Assembly: GCF_014645015.1 (NCBI RefSeq)
Contig: NZ_BMLC01000001.1
Location: 1 to 64,000 of the forward strand
Reading direction: 5' to 3'
Length of the DNA stretch: 64,000 nucleotides
DNA from: Salinibacterium xinjiangense
GTDB taxonomy: Bacteria > Actinomycetota > Actinomycetes > Actinomycetales > Microbacteriaceae
The position numbers and the translations under genes were made by a program. Positions 9,570-17,859 of the stretch are shown piece by piece. The notes beneath the pieces were generated by a model. It saw only the letters and a program-made list of their open reading frames with translations, was not told where the DNA came from and did not search any database. How positions within the stretch are numbered: position 1 is the stretch's first letter; each line of letters starts with the position of its first letter.

Positions 9570-9593
9570 GGGACTGCTGTCGGTTTGGTTGAC
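9570..9593 (+). repeat. 24-bp inverted repeat, left copy
   Basis: A 24-base sequence beginning GGGACTGCTGTCGGTTTGG recurs exactly, in opposite orientation, at 10570-10593, about 1 kb away. The flanks do not match. Confidence 0.75.
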
Positions 9594-9892
9594 TCGCTGA
9601 CCTGCCGAAACCCCCAGGGTTGCCTTCGTGTCCGACGCGCGACCACTTGGCTCGCCCATCCGTTTCAGCAGAAAGCGAGAGTGGGTTGGCTCCTCAGCGA
9701 TGGGCAGTTTCCAATCCCCCGGGCGCTGGCATCTCGTCAGTCACGGTCCGATGCCATTCCCCCGCAGGCGCTGGTCGAGCAGCAGACCGCGGCGGCGAGG
9801 ATCCATTTCATCGAGCTGTCCGCGCACTCGGATTCGCCTCCGGAATCAGGGGCAGTTTCGTGGCGAGCGAGGGTCGGTAAGAATCCATGCTC

Positions 9893-10022
9893 GACCCCGA
9901 ATTCGTCGGGATGTGGGCGCCCCACTGGAATTTTCAGAGTTTCTTCGTGGAATGACTTTTCCACCGTTTGAAATCCGACCCCTTTGATCGGGACTTTTGT
10001 ATTCTCCGAATCACCCACGTTG
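9893..10022 (+). repeat. ~130-bp dispersed repeat, copy A
   Basis: Begins GACCCCGAATTCGTCGGGAT and ends TTGTATTCTCCGAATCACCC plus ACGTTG. It aligns over its whole length with 12560-12686 in the same orientation, with scattered substitutions and a 4-base gap. Its last ~35 bases also match 9533-9569. A hairpin terminator follows within 20 bases in copy A and about 45 bases in copy B. Confidence 0.8.
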
Positions 10023-10039
10023 TTGAGACAGCGAACAGG

Positions 10040-10073
10040 AAGACCCCGTAGACAGTGTCTGCGGGGTCTTTTC
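10040..10073 (+). terminator. Rho-independent terminator
   Basis: AAGACCCCG ... CGGGGTCTT forms a long stem with the loop region also pairing (AGACA/TGTCT), followed by TTCTG. The same element, including the upstream CAGCGAACAGG, recurs at 31466-31506. Confidence 0.75.
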
Positions 10074-10569
10074 TGTGCGGCTGGCCGACGAATACTGTCG
10101 GCGTCGGCGGCAGTTGCGCCTCAGGGTCCGCAGGGCTGGGCCTTAGCCTGGCGCTCTGCCGTCCCTTACTGATAGCAGGTACGTAGGGAACTACATACGG
10201 ACCGACGTTATTCAGAAGCTTGGTGAAGCCGTGGAAAACAAGAGAAAAGTGGGCGCGAATCGCCCAGTCCCGTCCACTTACAGCAGGGAGTGCTCTAGCT
10301 GGACGAATCGAAATCAAATCACTTCAGGCAACAACGCCTTGGCTTCGCCGTTCTGCGGGATATTTATGGCAGCTGACGTCGCGGGCGGATAGAACTTGGG
10401 CTGCCCAATTCCGCCATTGTCAGAGTTCAAGGCGAGCCCAACTAGATGGCCTGCCGAATCCGAACCCGGCTGTCGATATTGAAGGTCATTTCGTCGGTCG
10501 GATTGAGTCCGATGGGATCCTGCTCAAGGACGCCGTAATGGATCGCAACAGGGATGTTCCGGACATTCG

Positions 10570-10593
10570 GTCAACCAAACCGACAGCAGTCCC
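10570..10593 (-). repeat. 24-bp inverted repeat, right copy
   Basis: Exact reverse complement of 9570-9593. Confidence 0.75.
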
Positions 10594-10616
10594 TTCCGAG
10601 TTTCGACACGCACGTA

Positions 10617-11084
10617 CTAAGTCGACGTCTTCCGGATCGAACGAGCTGCATGGAATTCCGTCAAACCAAGCCCCAACTCTGCGAGCAAGCTGGTGACTCC
10701 GAGTGCCCCGATGAGAGGAGTGGAGGAGGGCGAGTCAAGCACCGCATCATAACTTTCGAATGGCCCAACCCCCGCGAAACGTCGAAGGAATATGAGCGAC
10801 AAGAGAAGCGCGGCAATAGCGAAAACCCAACCACATGCCACCGTTCGGCTTGTTGTCGTGCCTTTCATGAACGCGGAATAGCTCTCTACCGTGGAATTCA
10901 GCACCGTCGCAAGTATCGCTCTAAGCAAAGTGGCTGCGACTCCACCAGCAAGACCGACTGCTGCTGCAAAGGAGTCGGAATCGAAGCGACCGAACACCGC
11001 TCCAATGGCCATCCCGGCACCAGCGAATGGGGATGCACTAGCCGCGATCCAGTGCGCGATGATCCAGAGAGTACGTCCAATCAC
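10617..11084 (-). CDS. Small integral membrane protein, ~155 aa
   Basis: Four hydrophobic segments are visible: LWIIAHWIAASASPFAGAGM, FAAAVGLAGGVAATLLRAIL, ACGWVFAIAALLLSLIFL and a last one in PLIGALGVTSLLAELGLGL. A GTG at 11084 has AGGCAGG just upstream and gives a start close to the first helix; an ATG at 11123 in the same frame is the alternative. No family recognised. It is isolated between two gene-free stretches, and its base composition is less GC-rich than the core genes to the right. Confidence 0.5.
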   Translation of the reverse strand: MIGRTLWIIAHWIAASASPFAGAGMAIGAVFGRFDSDSFAAAVGLAGGVAATLLRAILATVLNSTVESYSAFMKGTTTSRTVACGWVFAIAALLLSLIFLRRFAGVGPFESYDAVLDSPSSTPLIGALGVTSLLAELGLGLTEFHAARSIRKTST

Positions 11085-11579
11085 TTGCCTGCCTCTTTTA
11101 CCAGCCGGAACGATTCCCCGCATGAATCATCATGCTTAAGACCGTGCTCTGAGTTGACAGAAGCAATGGACTCTGCCGGTCTCCCTTTTTCCATTCGGTG
11201 CTGCGACTTTAACGCCGGTGAAACCTCAGACACCTATTGGATTTCCGGCTGTACTGTGCAACTTGCGGAGTTACTCCGTGGAAACGTTTTTGGTGGTTCG
11301 CGATGTCGGCCCGTCTGATTGGGGTGCTGCTTTCAAAGTGGTCCGCTCGCTCGTGGAGGCGGTTTGAAGACACTGGTATTGCTTTCGATTTGGCCGACAC
11401 CGGAACGAGTCAACCGGATGTGAAGCCGCCGTGGGCCCAACAGTTGATCCGTATGTTCCCAGAGGTCGTTGGTTGAAAGCGACTAAGGGTTTCCGGCTTG
11501 CGCTGTTTAGCCTCGCCCCCGTAGTGGGGTTCGTAGCGCGCGGGCGCGAAACATAGGGTGGAACAGATGGGAGTTCGAC
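11085..11579. other. Intergenic stretch
   Basis: No gene or clear structure seen apart from a GGGAG ribosome binding site at its right end that serves the next gene. Confidence 0.4.
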
Positions 11580-12491
11580 TTGTCTGAAGCAGCGGCACGG
11601 CTGCCAAAGACCATGCGTCTTCGATACTCGGGCCACTGCGCAATGTGCGGAATTGAATTGCCCGTCGGCACGATCGCGGTTTACAACAGCAGTACCAAGA
11701 GCGTGACCTGCCCGGTGTGCCTGCCACAAGAATCCTCGGCCGTGCCGCGATCGCAGGGTTCGGATGTGCCAGTGAAAGTCAATGACGTGGAGAACTCGCT
11801 GCCAGAACTGGTTCTGGAACAGTCGGAGGTGTTCGCCGGGGCTGCTGGCGCATCGGCTCAGCGCGAGTATGAACGACGGAAGGACAAGCGGGAGTCACGG
11901 ATTCGCGAGGCCCACCCGCGCATCGGTGGCCTCATCATCGCTTTGAGCGATGACCCGCAAAGCACCAAGGCGTGGGCCACCGGCGCGCAGGGTGAGGAGC
12001 GACTGGGCCGACAACTCGACGCCGTCGTACAGGCGGGCGTTCACGTTCTTCACGACCGGCGCATCCCCACCACGAAGGCCAACATCGATCACCTTGTTGT
12101 CTGCCCTTCGGGCGTCTTCGTCATCGATGCCAAGAAGTACGAGGGACAACGCCCCAGCCTTCGAATCGACGGCGGTTGGACTCGCCCGCGCACCGAAACA
12201 TTGATCATCGGATCGCGAAATGGCACGAAACTGGTCGACGGCGTGCACAAGCAGGTAGACCGCGTCAGGACGACGCTCGAAGCCAGCGGCCTCAATGATG
12301 TGCCGGTCAGTGGAATGCTTTGTTTTGTCGAGGCCGATTGGCCCCTATTCGGCGGCGATTTCACAATTGACGGGGTGAGTGTGCTGTGGCCGAGGAAAGC
12401 AGCCAGCCACATTGGACGGCTCGGCGCTATCGATGCGGCAACGGCGGCGCGGGTCCATCACGTCCTCGCATCATCATTCCCGCCGGCGTGA
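11580..12491 (+). CDS. Zinc-ribbon and NERD (nuclease-related) domain protein, 303 aa
   Basis: Residues 20-47 hold two CxxC knuckles (HCAMCG and TCPVCLP), a likely zinc ribbon. After a charged coiled segment (about 90-110) comes a NERD domain: GAQGEERLGRQLDAV, VLHDRRIPTTKANIDHLVV, and GVFVIDAKKYEGQ. The E..., D and D-x-K pattern corresponds to the nuclease-like active-site residues described for NERD. Start is a TTG with GGGAG 6 bases upstream. NERD proteins are thought to process nucleic acid, but the role of this one is unknown. Its place among restriction and IS remnants suggests accessory DNA. A second, more diverged NERD-like domain occurs in the J-domain protein at 36910-37824. Confidence 0.75.
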   Translation: MSEAAARLPKTMRLRYSGHCAMCGIELPVGTIAVYNSSTKSVTCPVCLPQESSAVPRSQGSDVPVKVNDVENSLPELVLEQSEVFAGAAGASAQREYERRKDKRESRIREAHPRIGGLIIALSDDPQSTKAWATGAQGEERLGRQLDAVVQAGVHVLHDRRIPTTKANIDHLVVCPSGVFVIDAKKYEGQRPSLRIDGGWTRPRTETLIIGSRNGTKLVDGVHKQVDRVRTTLEASGLNDVPVSGMLCFVEADWPLFGGDFTIDGVSVLWPRKAASHIGRLGAIDAATAARVHHVLASSFPPA

Positions 12492-12559
12492 GCTCGTAAA
12501 TTTCGATTCCAGGTCCACCACGGTCGCCCAATTTGATTATTCGATCAATCGTGCTTCAT

Positions 12560-12686
12560 GACCCCGAATTCATTGGGATGTGGGCGCACTGGAATTTTCG
12601 GAGTTTCTCCGTGAAATGCCTTTTGGCGGCACAGAATTTCGAACCTCCTGATCAGGGCTTTTGTATTCTCCGAACCACCCACGTTG
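12560..12686 (+). repeat. ~130-bp dispersed repeat, copy B
   Basis: Second copy of the repeat described at 9893-10022. It begins GACCCCGAATTCATTGGGAT and ends in CCACCCACGTTG. Confidence 0.8.
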
Positions 12687-12729
12687 GGTAGTTCATGTAA
12701 TTCGAGCAATCGAGTCATGAAATACCTGG

Positions 12730-12778
12730 AACAGGACCGATTTGTCTTCACGGACGAGTCGGTCCTGTTCTTTTTCTT
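12730..12778 (+). terminator. Rho-independent terminator
   Basis: GAACAGGACCGA (12730-12741) pairs with TCGGTCCTGTTC (12760-12771), a 12-bp stem, followed by TTTTTCTT. It is the nearest terminator after the NERD gene. Confidence 0.8.
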
Positions 12779-13084
12779 CCCGCGGCTGCGATTTCTCGCC
12801 GTGTGATTACGGATCGGGCCGTTAAAGCCAAGAAGGCCCGCTTTTCGGCGGGCTGGCGCTTCTCTTGGAGCGGGTAGGTGGTAGCGGCGGTGGTGCTGGT
12901 TGTCTACGACGGTGGTCGCGCTCGGTTCGCGGGGTCGACTGTTGGGAGTAGCTGGTTGTCCGGTCACCTGCGGCGCCATTGGCGGGTCAGTCTTCCGCCG
13001 GCCAGGGTGATCGCTTCGGCGAGGAAGAACTGCGAGATTTTGCGGAAGTTCAACGAGACGGCGGCCATGGTTGTGGAGAGGTAT

Positions 13085-13165
13085 TGGAGCGCGAAGCCCC
13101 GACTCCACGGCGACCTCGGGAACATCCCACCCGAGGAGTACGAGCGGAACTACATGCTCAAAGAC
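13085..13165 (+). pseudogene. C-terminal scrap of an IS3-family transposase
   Basis: The frame reads PRLHGDLGNIPPEEYERNY, matching the NxxRLHSxLGxxxPxEYE ending of IS3-family OrfB proteins. Nothing of the catalytic core precedes it. Confidence 0.65.
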
Positions 13166-13249
13166 ACGGCGCATCGACCGGTGACGCCGCCGACAAAACG
13201 GCGGCATGAAAACCGGGACGGTTCAAGAAAACACTTCGCACGGTGTTGG

Positions 13250-13628
13250 GTGCCGTCGATTTTGAGCTGGTTAGGCCCCGTGAATCGGGCGTTACCGCGC
13301 AAGGTCGTCACACCGTTGCCGGTGAGCTCGTCCTCCATGCCTTGCGGTACAGCATCTGTGAAGCCTCGTTTATGGCGCATCAACGCGGACCAATCGATCG
13401 ACACCCCGTAGTCGGTGATGCCCTTGCGCCGCATCAAGCGAGCAGTGTCAATCACTTCCGCGCCACGGCGGAGAATCTTTTTCGGATCACAGCCGCGCAG
13501 TGCGCCAGTGCCCCCGTAGGGAAGCGCGTCGACGATGCCCACGCGCATCCCTGGATGTCGCACTTACTAGCTGTCGTTGTGCCGGCCATCCCGGCGCCGA
13601 TGACGAACAGTTCGTATTACTCGTTCAC
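13250..13628 (-). pseudogene. N-terminal part of an FAD-dependent NAD(P)/disulfide oxidoreductase, broken
   Basis: Read leftward from a GTG at 13628 the sequence is VNE-stop-YELFVIGAGMAGTTTASKC, i.e. the FAD-binding GxGxxG start of a glutathione/mercuric reductase-like flavoprotein with a TAA at codon 4. Near 13560 the frame shifts, then continues RVGIVDALPYGGTGALRGCD, PKKILRRGAEVIDTARLMRR and GVTTLRGNARFTGPNQLKID before homology ends at about 13250. The redox CxxxxC motif is already damaged (normally GGTCALRGCDPKK; here the first Cys codon is Gly). Three independent lesions and the missing C-terminal two thirds mark a pseudogene. Confidence 0.8.
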
Positions 13629-14369
13629 GTACCGTTCCCATCTGCCGAAACCGCGGCCGGATCACATCCAGGTCTTGCTCGGAGTTGTGTTGTTCAGCTT
13701 GCGCCTATCCTCGCCCGCAGTTGCTCAAGCGTGAGCGCACCGGCGAAGTCTTCGGATGTTACGACGCGGGGCGGGGTGCGCGGCCAGTCGCTCCGCGGAG
13801 ATGGTCCAGTTCGGGCGTTCATCGAAGCACTACATCGCAATCTCCATAACAATCACGATGAACCTTGCCCCTCGACGCACGGCGCAGCGGTACATGGGGC
13901 TGTATGAATGGGCGGCTGTGTGGCGCGCATGTCGCTGGCCGATCTCATCATTCAAAAAGCTTCGGCCGCGACTTTCGGGCTTGGCAGCCGGCCGGATGCC
14001 GGTTTCGCGTTTGTTCATGACCTACGCAGGGTCGGCGAGCGGAGCGCCTGCGCCTGCGCCTCGGGCGCGGCCTTCGCCAGGTAGGTTGAGTTTCCCGGCC
14101 TCCCGTCGATGTTCCGGCCCCGCAAAATCTGCGAACGAGTGCAGACCCACATGGCGTGGTCCGCTCGAAAGAGTAGAGGGTGTGAGTCGGGGAAATTCCG
14201 GGACCGACGGTGGTGACACCGCTGACGTCACTCTCGGGAGTGTCTACCAGCGGTGAGGGAGCCGATCACTCGAGGCCAGCGCCTCGGGGATCGGCCCCGC
14301 CCATTAGTCCCGCCGGACCGTTGGTCGGCAGTTCAACCGCATCGTGCGTGACAGTCCCGCCAGACCCCG
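13629..14369. other. Gene-poor stretch
   Basis: No recognisable gene. A short + strand frame at 13928-14086 (MSLADLIIQKASAATFGLG) looks codon-biased but is only about 50 residues, has no family, and may be debris. Confidence 0.4.
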
Positions 14370-14819
14370 CTACTTGAGCTGCCCGCGAATCTCGCCGGCC
14401 TTGTAACGCTCGCTGTGTACGTTGACGTAATAACCGCGGGGATCAGCCGCGATGTTCGCAAGAACCGTCGAGTCCACCGTGGTGCAGGACTGCACGGTCC
14501 AGTCCGTACCGGAGCCGACTACGAGCGGGATGACTACGTCACCCTTTGCGTTGCGCTCCCCGACGTGAATGTGTGCGACGGTGACGGGCGCCGACAGGTG
14601 AAGTACATCAAGGTTGTAACAGAACTTCGAGCCTGAGACGGTGTAGCTGAAAAAACCGCTGGCGCCCGTATCGGGCACTCCGGCCTGCTCGTTATTGAGC
14701 GGGATGGCGGGCCCGCCGCCCGGCTTGGCATTCGCGATTCCACCTCCAGCAAGGGTGAGAGCGGCGACGGTCGCAGCGACGGCGAGCAGTCTGAAAGAAG
14801 CGCGGGTGATGGTGCTCAA
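14370..14819 (-). CDS. Secreted CHRD-domain protein, ~149 aa
   Basis: An N-terminal signal peptide (SFRLLAVAATVAALTLAGGG, cleavage near IANA-KPGG) is followed by one CHRD domain: IPLNNEQAGVPDTGASGFFS, YTVSGSKFCYNLDVLHL, VAHIHVGERNAKGDVVIPLV, and the typical ending YYVNVHSERYKAGEIRGQL. CHRD domains occur in secreted proteins of many bacteria and in chordin; no enzymatic role is known. Two Cys (CYN, SCTT) could form a disulfide. I favour a TTG start at 14819 because GGAG lies 6 bases before it; the ATG at 14831 is the alternative. Confidence 0.8.
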   Translation of the reverse strand: MSTITRASFRLLAVAATVAALTLAGGGIANAKPGGGPAIPLNNEQAGVPDTGASGFFSYTVSGSKFCYNLDVLHLSAPVTVAHIHVGERNAKGDVVIPLVVGSGTDWTVQSCTTVDSTVLANIAADPRGYYVNVHSERYKAGEIRGQLK

Positions 14820-15117
14820 GATGATCTCCATTGGGCTTGAATTTCGGATTTTCAGATTATGTCGGAGCGCCCGGGACCGGAAGCTTCCGGTCCTGCCAAA
14901 CCGCTGGGAATTCGAAGCACCCAGAGCCCACCGCTGCAACGGCGCCGGGTATCGCAAAAAAGAGGCGTGCAGGGCAACACCGCCAAGAGTCACGGGGTCA
15001 CGTCCCGTGAAGTGGTGTAATTTCCGGCTGCTGAGCGTGGCGTTGTCGACGTGAGAAGCCATCGAGCGATGGTCAGTGAGAACCGACCAAAGTTACCCAC
15101 ACGAAGGACAACGCACG

Positions 15118-15846
15118 ATAGCTCTTGACCAGTCTGCCCTGCCCGACTTGCTTGCCGAGCTCAAACTCACCGATGCTGAGGCTGCTGCCTTTACCGCCGT
15201 GGCCCCGTTTCAACGGTCCGCCGAGCGCACCCACCGCAACGGCACCCGCCCGGGGGTGTTGTCCACGACTGCCGGGGATCTGGAGCTTGCGATCCCGAAA
15301 ATGCGGCAGGGAACCTTCTTACCGGCGCTGGCCGAGCGTCGCCGTCGGGTCGACCAGGCGTTGTTCGCCGTGGTGATGGAGGCGTATCTGCATGGCGTCT
15401 CGATCCGCAAAGTCGACGACCTCGTCAAGGCTCTCGGTGCTGATACTGGCACCTCCAAGTCCGAGGTGTCGCGCATCTGCGTAGGCCTGGACGAGCAGGT
15501 CGCCGTGTTTCGGGACCGGGATATTGCCTCGGTCGACTATCCGTATGTGTTCCTTGATGCCACCTACTGCAAAGCCCGCGTCAACCACCGGGTGGTGTCC
15601 CAGGTGGTCGTCGTCACCGTCGGGGTCGCATCCGACGGGCGCCGGGAGGTTCTCGGCTTCGACGTCGGTTACCCCGAGAACGAGGGCTTCTGGACCGGGT
15701 TTCTGCGCTCGTTGAAAACTGGCTATGTCAGAGTCGCCCCAAGCTGCGGGCAGGCACACCGGGCTGCTTCCGTGCACGGTGAAGGCCCGTGGGAACGTTG
15801 CAGCAGACACGATCAAGGGTCCTGCCGCCCCGTCGACGATCCTTGA
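15118..15846 (+). pseudogene. IS256-family (Mutator) transposase, truncated
   Basis: The reading frame begins ALDQSALPDLLAELKLTDAE and continues through RTHRNGTRPGVLSTTAGDLE, VVMEAYLHGVSIRKVDDLVK, SEVSRICVGLDEQV, YPYVFLDATYCKARVNHRVV and GFWTGFLRSLKT, all typical of IS256 transposases, including the first catalytic Asp in FLDATY. The codon where the start should be is ATA, about 25 residues are missing after LKLTDAEA, and family resemblance fades after residue ~215, so the second Asp and the catalytic Glu are lost. It is about 240 residues against the usual ~400. Inactive. Confidence 0.8.
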
Positions 15847-15889
15847 ACTCTTCGTCGGAACTGCTCCACCGACCGCCTGATGGATGCTT

Positions 15890-17272
15890 TCAGGCGGAGA
15901 GTTCTGAGTTCGCCGCCGTCAGAAGCGCGAAGTCGGCCTGCGACTGGTCAGCGTAGGCCAGCGACCAGTCGACGACGGCGTCATCGAACGCACCCGAGCT
16001 GCCGAGATACCCCGCGACCATCGCCGCGTTCTCGCTCTGCGAGTGCGCTCGCGCCAGCAGTGCACCGCACGCGACCGCGTAGGTCACGAACGGTTCGATC
16101 GTGAGCTTTGACACGTCGATCGATCCCTTCATGTCACGGAACTGGCGAACATAAAAGTCCTTCTCGTCGAAGCGAAGATGCCCGAGAAAGAGATCGGAGA
16201 CAGCCTGCAAGATGCGCTGGTTCGACACGACGCGAAGGGCTTGCGGGGCATCCGTCGTCTCGAGCCCCAGAAAGCGCGGGTTGACCGTCTCGCCACCGTA
16301 CGACTGCAGCACCGAGACCTGGGCCTCTTTGATCTGCAGCACCAACGACTCGCCCTGGGGTCCGGTGAGGATCATGATGTAGCAGCGCGTGCCGACGCTG
16401 CCCACGCCGACGATCCGGCGCGCGATGTCGGTGATGGTGAACTGCGAAAGCAACTGGGCGATGTCTGCAGGCACTGTTCGGCGGTACTTCTCGAAAAGCT
16501 TGATGATCGATTCTTCGTCGGGGAACGGAACGTGAGCGAGAGTGGGAGGGTTCTCCTTGAGCAGCAGCCGGCCGTCGGGCCCGCGCTCGGAGATCTTCTC
16601 GACGAACGCCTCAGAGGTTCGCAGGCGCGCCTGGCTGGTCGCCTTCTTCAGCACCTTGCGGGAGGCGGAATCGAGGTTCTTGTTCTCACCCTCGATGTCC
16701 ACTCGAAAATAGAATCGCTCGAGCACAGAGAGCTTCATCATGTCGCGAATGCCCTCGCGGTAGCCTGCTGCTGCCGCTGTAGCCGCCCGGCGAATCTCCG
16801 CGGCCGAGAAGTTCGACTCTCGAGCGCCGATGATCACGCTGGCCACCAGGCGCTTCACGTCCCACTCCCAGGGGCCGACGGCCGCCTCGTCGAAGTCGTT
16901 CAGGTCGAACACCATCGTGCGCTGCGGACTTGCGAACAGACCGAAGTTGCTGATGTGGGCGTCGCCGCAACTCACTACGCGAACGCCCGTGATGGGGCCG
17001 CCTGCCAGGTCGGCGGCCATGATGGCGGCGGCACCGCGGTAGAACGTGAAAGGGCTGACGAGCATCCGCTGCATTCGAAGGGGCACCAGCTCCTGCACCC
17101 GGGTGGCGTTCTGTTCGTTCAGGATGCCCAGCGGGTCTCTCTGCGCAGACGGCATGTAGCTCGCGTGCGACCGGCGCGGCACCTGCGTTCGCAGGGCCTT
17201 GCCCGCAGCCAGCAGGTCGCTCTGGGACGCGCGGCCCTCACGTTGGTCAAGATTCCAACCGGCGATTCTCAT
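15890..17272 (-). CDS. DUF2252 family protein, 460 aa
   Basis: Full-length member of the DUF2252 family, which is distantly kinase/aminoglycoside-phosphotransferase-like in fold. Characteristic stretches are FTFYRGAAAIMAADLAGG, VVSCGDAHISNFGLFASPQR, VFDLNDFDEAAVGPWEWDVK, YIMILTGPQGESLVLQIKEA and FYVRQFRDMKGSIDV. The GDxHxxN and DxNDFD pairs correspond to the catalytic loop and metal-binding Asp of kinase-like folds. AAAGG lies before the ATG. The biological role is unknown. It is the first intact conserved gene to the right of the IS debris. Confidence 0.85.
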   Translation of the reverse strand: MRIAGWNLDQREGRASQSDLLAAGKALRTQVPRRSHASYMPSAQRDPLGILNEQNATRVQELVPLRMQRMLVSPFTFYRGAAAIMAADLAGGPITGVRVVSCGDAHISNFGLFASPQRTMVFDLNDFDEAAVGPWEWDVKRLVASVIIGARESNFSAAEIRRAATAAAAGYREGIRDMMKLSVLERFYFRVDIEGENKNLDSASRKVLKKATSQARLRTSEAFVEKISERGPDGRLLLKENPPTLAHVPFPDEESIIKLFEKYRRTVPADIAQLLSQFTITDIARRIVGVGSVGTRCYIMILTGPQGESLVLQIKEAQVSVLQSYGGETVNPRFLGLETTDAPQALRVVSNQRILQAVSDLFLGHLRFDEKDFYVRQFRDMKGSIDVSKLTIEPFVTYAVACGALLARAHSQSENAAMVAGYLGSSGAFDDAVVDWSLAYADQSQADFALLTAANSELSA

Positions 17273-17834
17273 GCGTGCCTTTCATTTAGAAGCACTCTAG
17301 GGCTGCAAGCGTCGGCTGGATGTCGCGTCGTGCGCGCGTGGTGACTTCTGTTTGGTACGCAGCGGACGCGTCTTCTGCGCCGGCTGAATCGTTGCGAGCT
17401 CGCATTCGTCGAGCCGTGCCAGCGGGTAAGCGGCCCATCGGACGACGATCGCGTCGCTCCATCCTCTGTGACCATCGAGGGTGGCCCCTTACGTTGAAGA
17501 AGCAACGCTCAGGAGCAGGAAAGCACACCTCACACGAGGACGCAACGCCCGTTTAGCTTGCACGAAAAGTTTGCCTGCGATCGCGCCGGATCTGAAGCGC
17601 GGAGACTCGTGTCATCTCCCGAGGACGTCTCATCGCCGAGACGAGGTAGGGACCCTGTGCCCCTAAAACTCGATGACGTCGGCATGATCCGCGCTCACGG
17701 CGGCCAGGTCATCCCCCTCGCCTGTGGGTAACTGAACGTCCTCGACCTTGGCGGAATAATCGCGTCTGCGGCCTACGGCTGGGGAAGCAGTCATTTCGAG
17801 ACAGTCTTTAGCCTGATGGTCGAGGAGTCGAACT
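17273..17834. other. Intergenic stretch with a gene fragment and a tandem repeat
   Basis: Only a fragment of a GIY-YIG gene (17357-17462) and the start of a 27-bp tandem repeat are recognisable. Confidence 0.5.
17357..17462 (-). pseudogene. Fragment of a GIY-YIG gene, paralogue of 6310-7314
   Basis: About 105 bases are clearly alike, in the same strand sense, to the 6995-7100 part of the GIY-YIG gene. The minus strand translates as RWSDAIVVRWAAYPLARLDE followed by CELATIQPAQKTRPLRTK, against RWSDAIVVRFAACPPERLDE and FELATIQLAQKTRPLRNK there. The matching ends abruptly on both sides. Differences are mostly single substitutions, so this is either a diverged duplication or the stub of a homologous gene. 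Confidence 0.75.
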
Positions 17835-17859
17835 TTAGCCTGACGGTCGAGGAGTCGAA
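17806..17859 (+). repeat. 27-bp tandem repeat, two units
   Basis: CTTTAGCCTGATGGTCGAGG continues AGTCGAA and is repeated immediately with one change (GATGG to GACGG). The stop codon of bioD (minus strand) lies inside the second unit, at 17835-17837. Confidence 0.75.

Larger units (their letters stand above)
9221..10616. other. Long gene-free stretch with repeats
   Basis: Nearly 1.4 kb without a credible gene: frames on both strands are short and shift often. It holds one copy of a ~130-bp repeat (9893-10022), a partial copy of that repeat's right end (about 9533-9569), one half of a 24-bp inverted repeat (9570-9593; the other half is at 10570-10593), and a strong terminator at 10040-10073. 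I read it as mobile-element debris. Confidence 0.5.
12492..13084. other. Gene-poor stretch with repeat copy and hairpins
   Basis: Contains copy B of the ~130-bp repeat, the terminator at 12730-12778 and another hairpin (GCCCGC/GCGGGC, 12836-12853). On the minus strand around 12960-13080 a frame reads STTMAAVSLNFRKISQFFLA, which looks like the end of a protein, possibly a transposase of another family, but I cannot name it. Confidence 0.4.

Noticed and set aside
16178-17344. Long + strand frame opposite the DUF2252 gene (388 codons)
   Set aside because: It mirrors the real gene, has low-complexity Arg/His/Gly content, no ribosome binding site and no family; a GC-rich antisense shadow.
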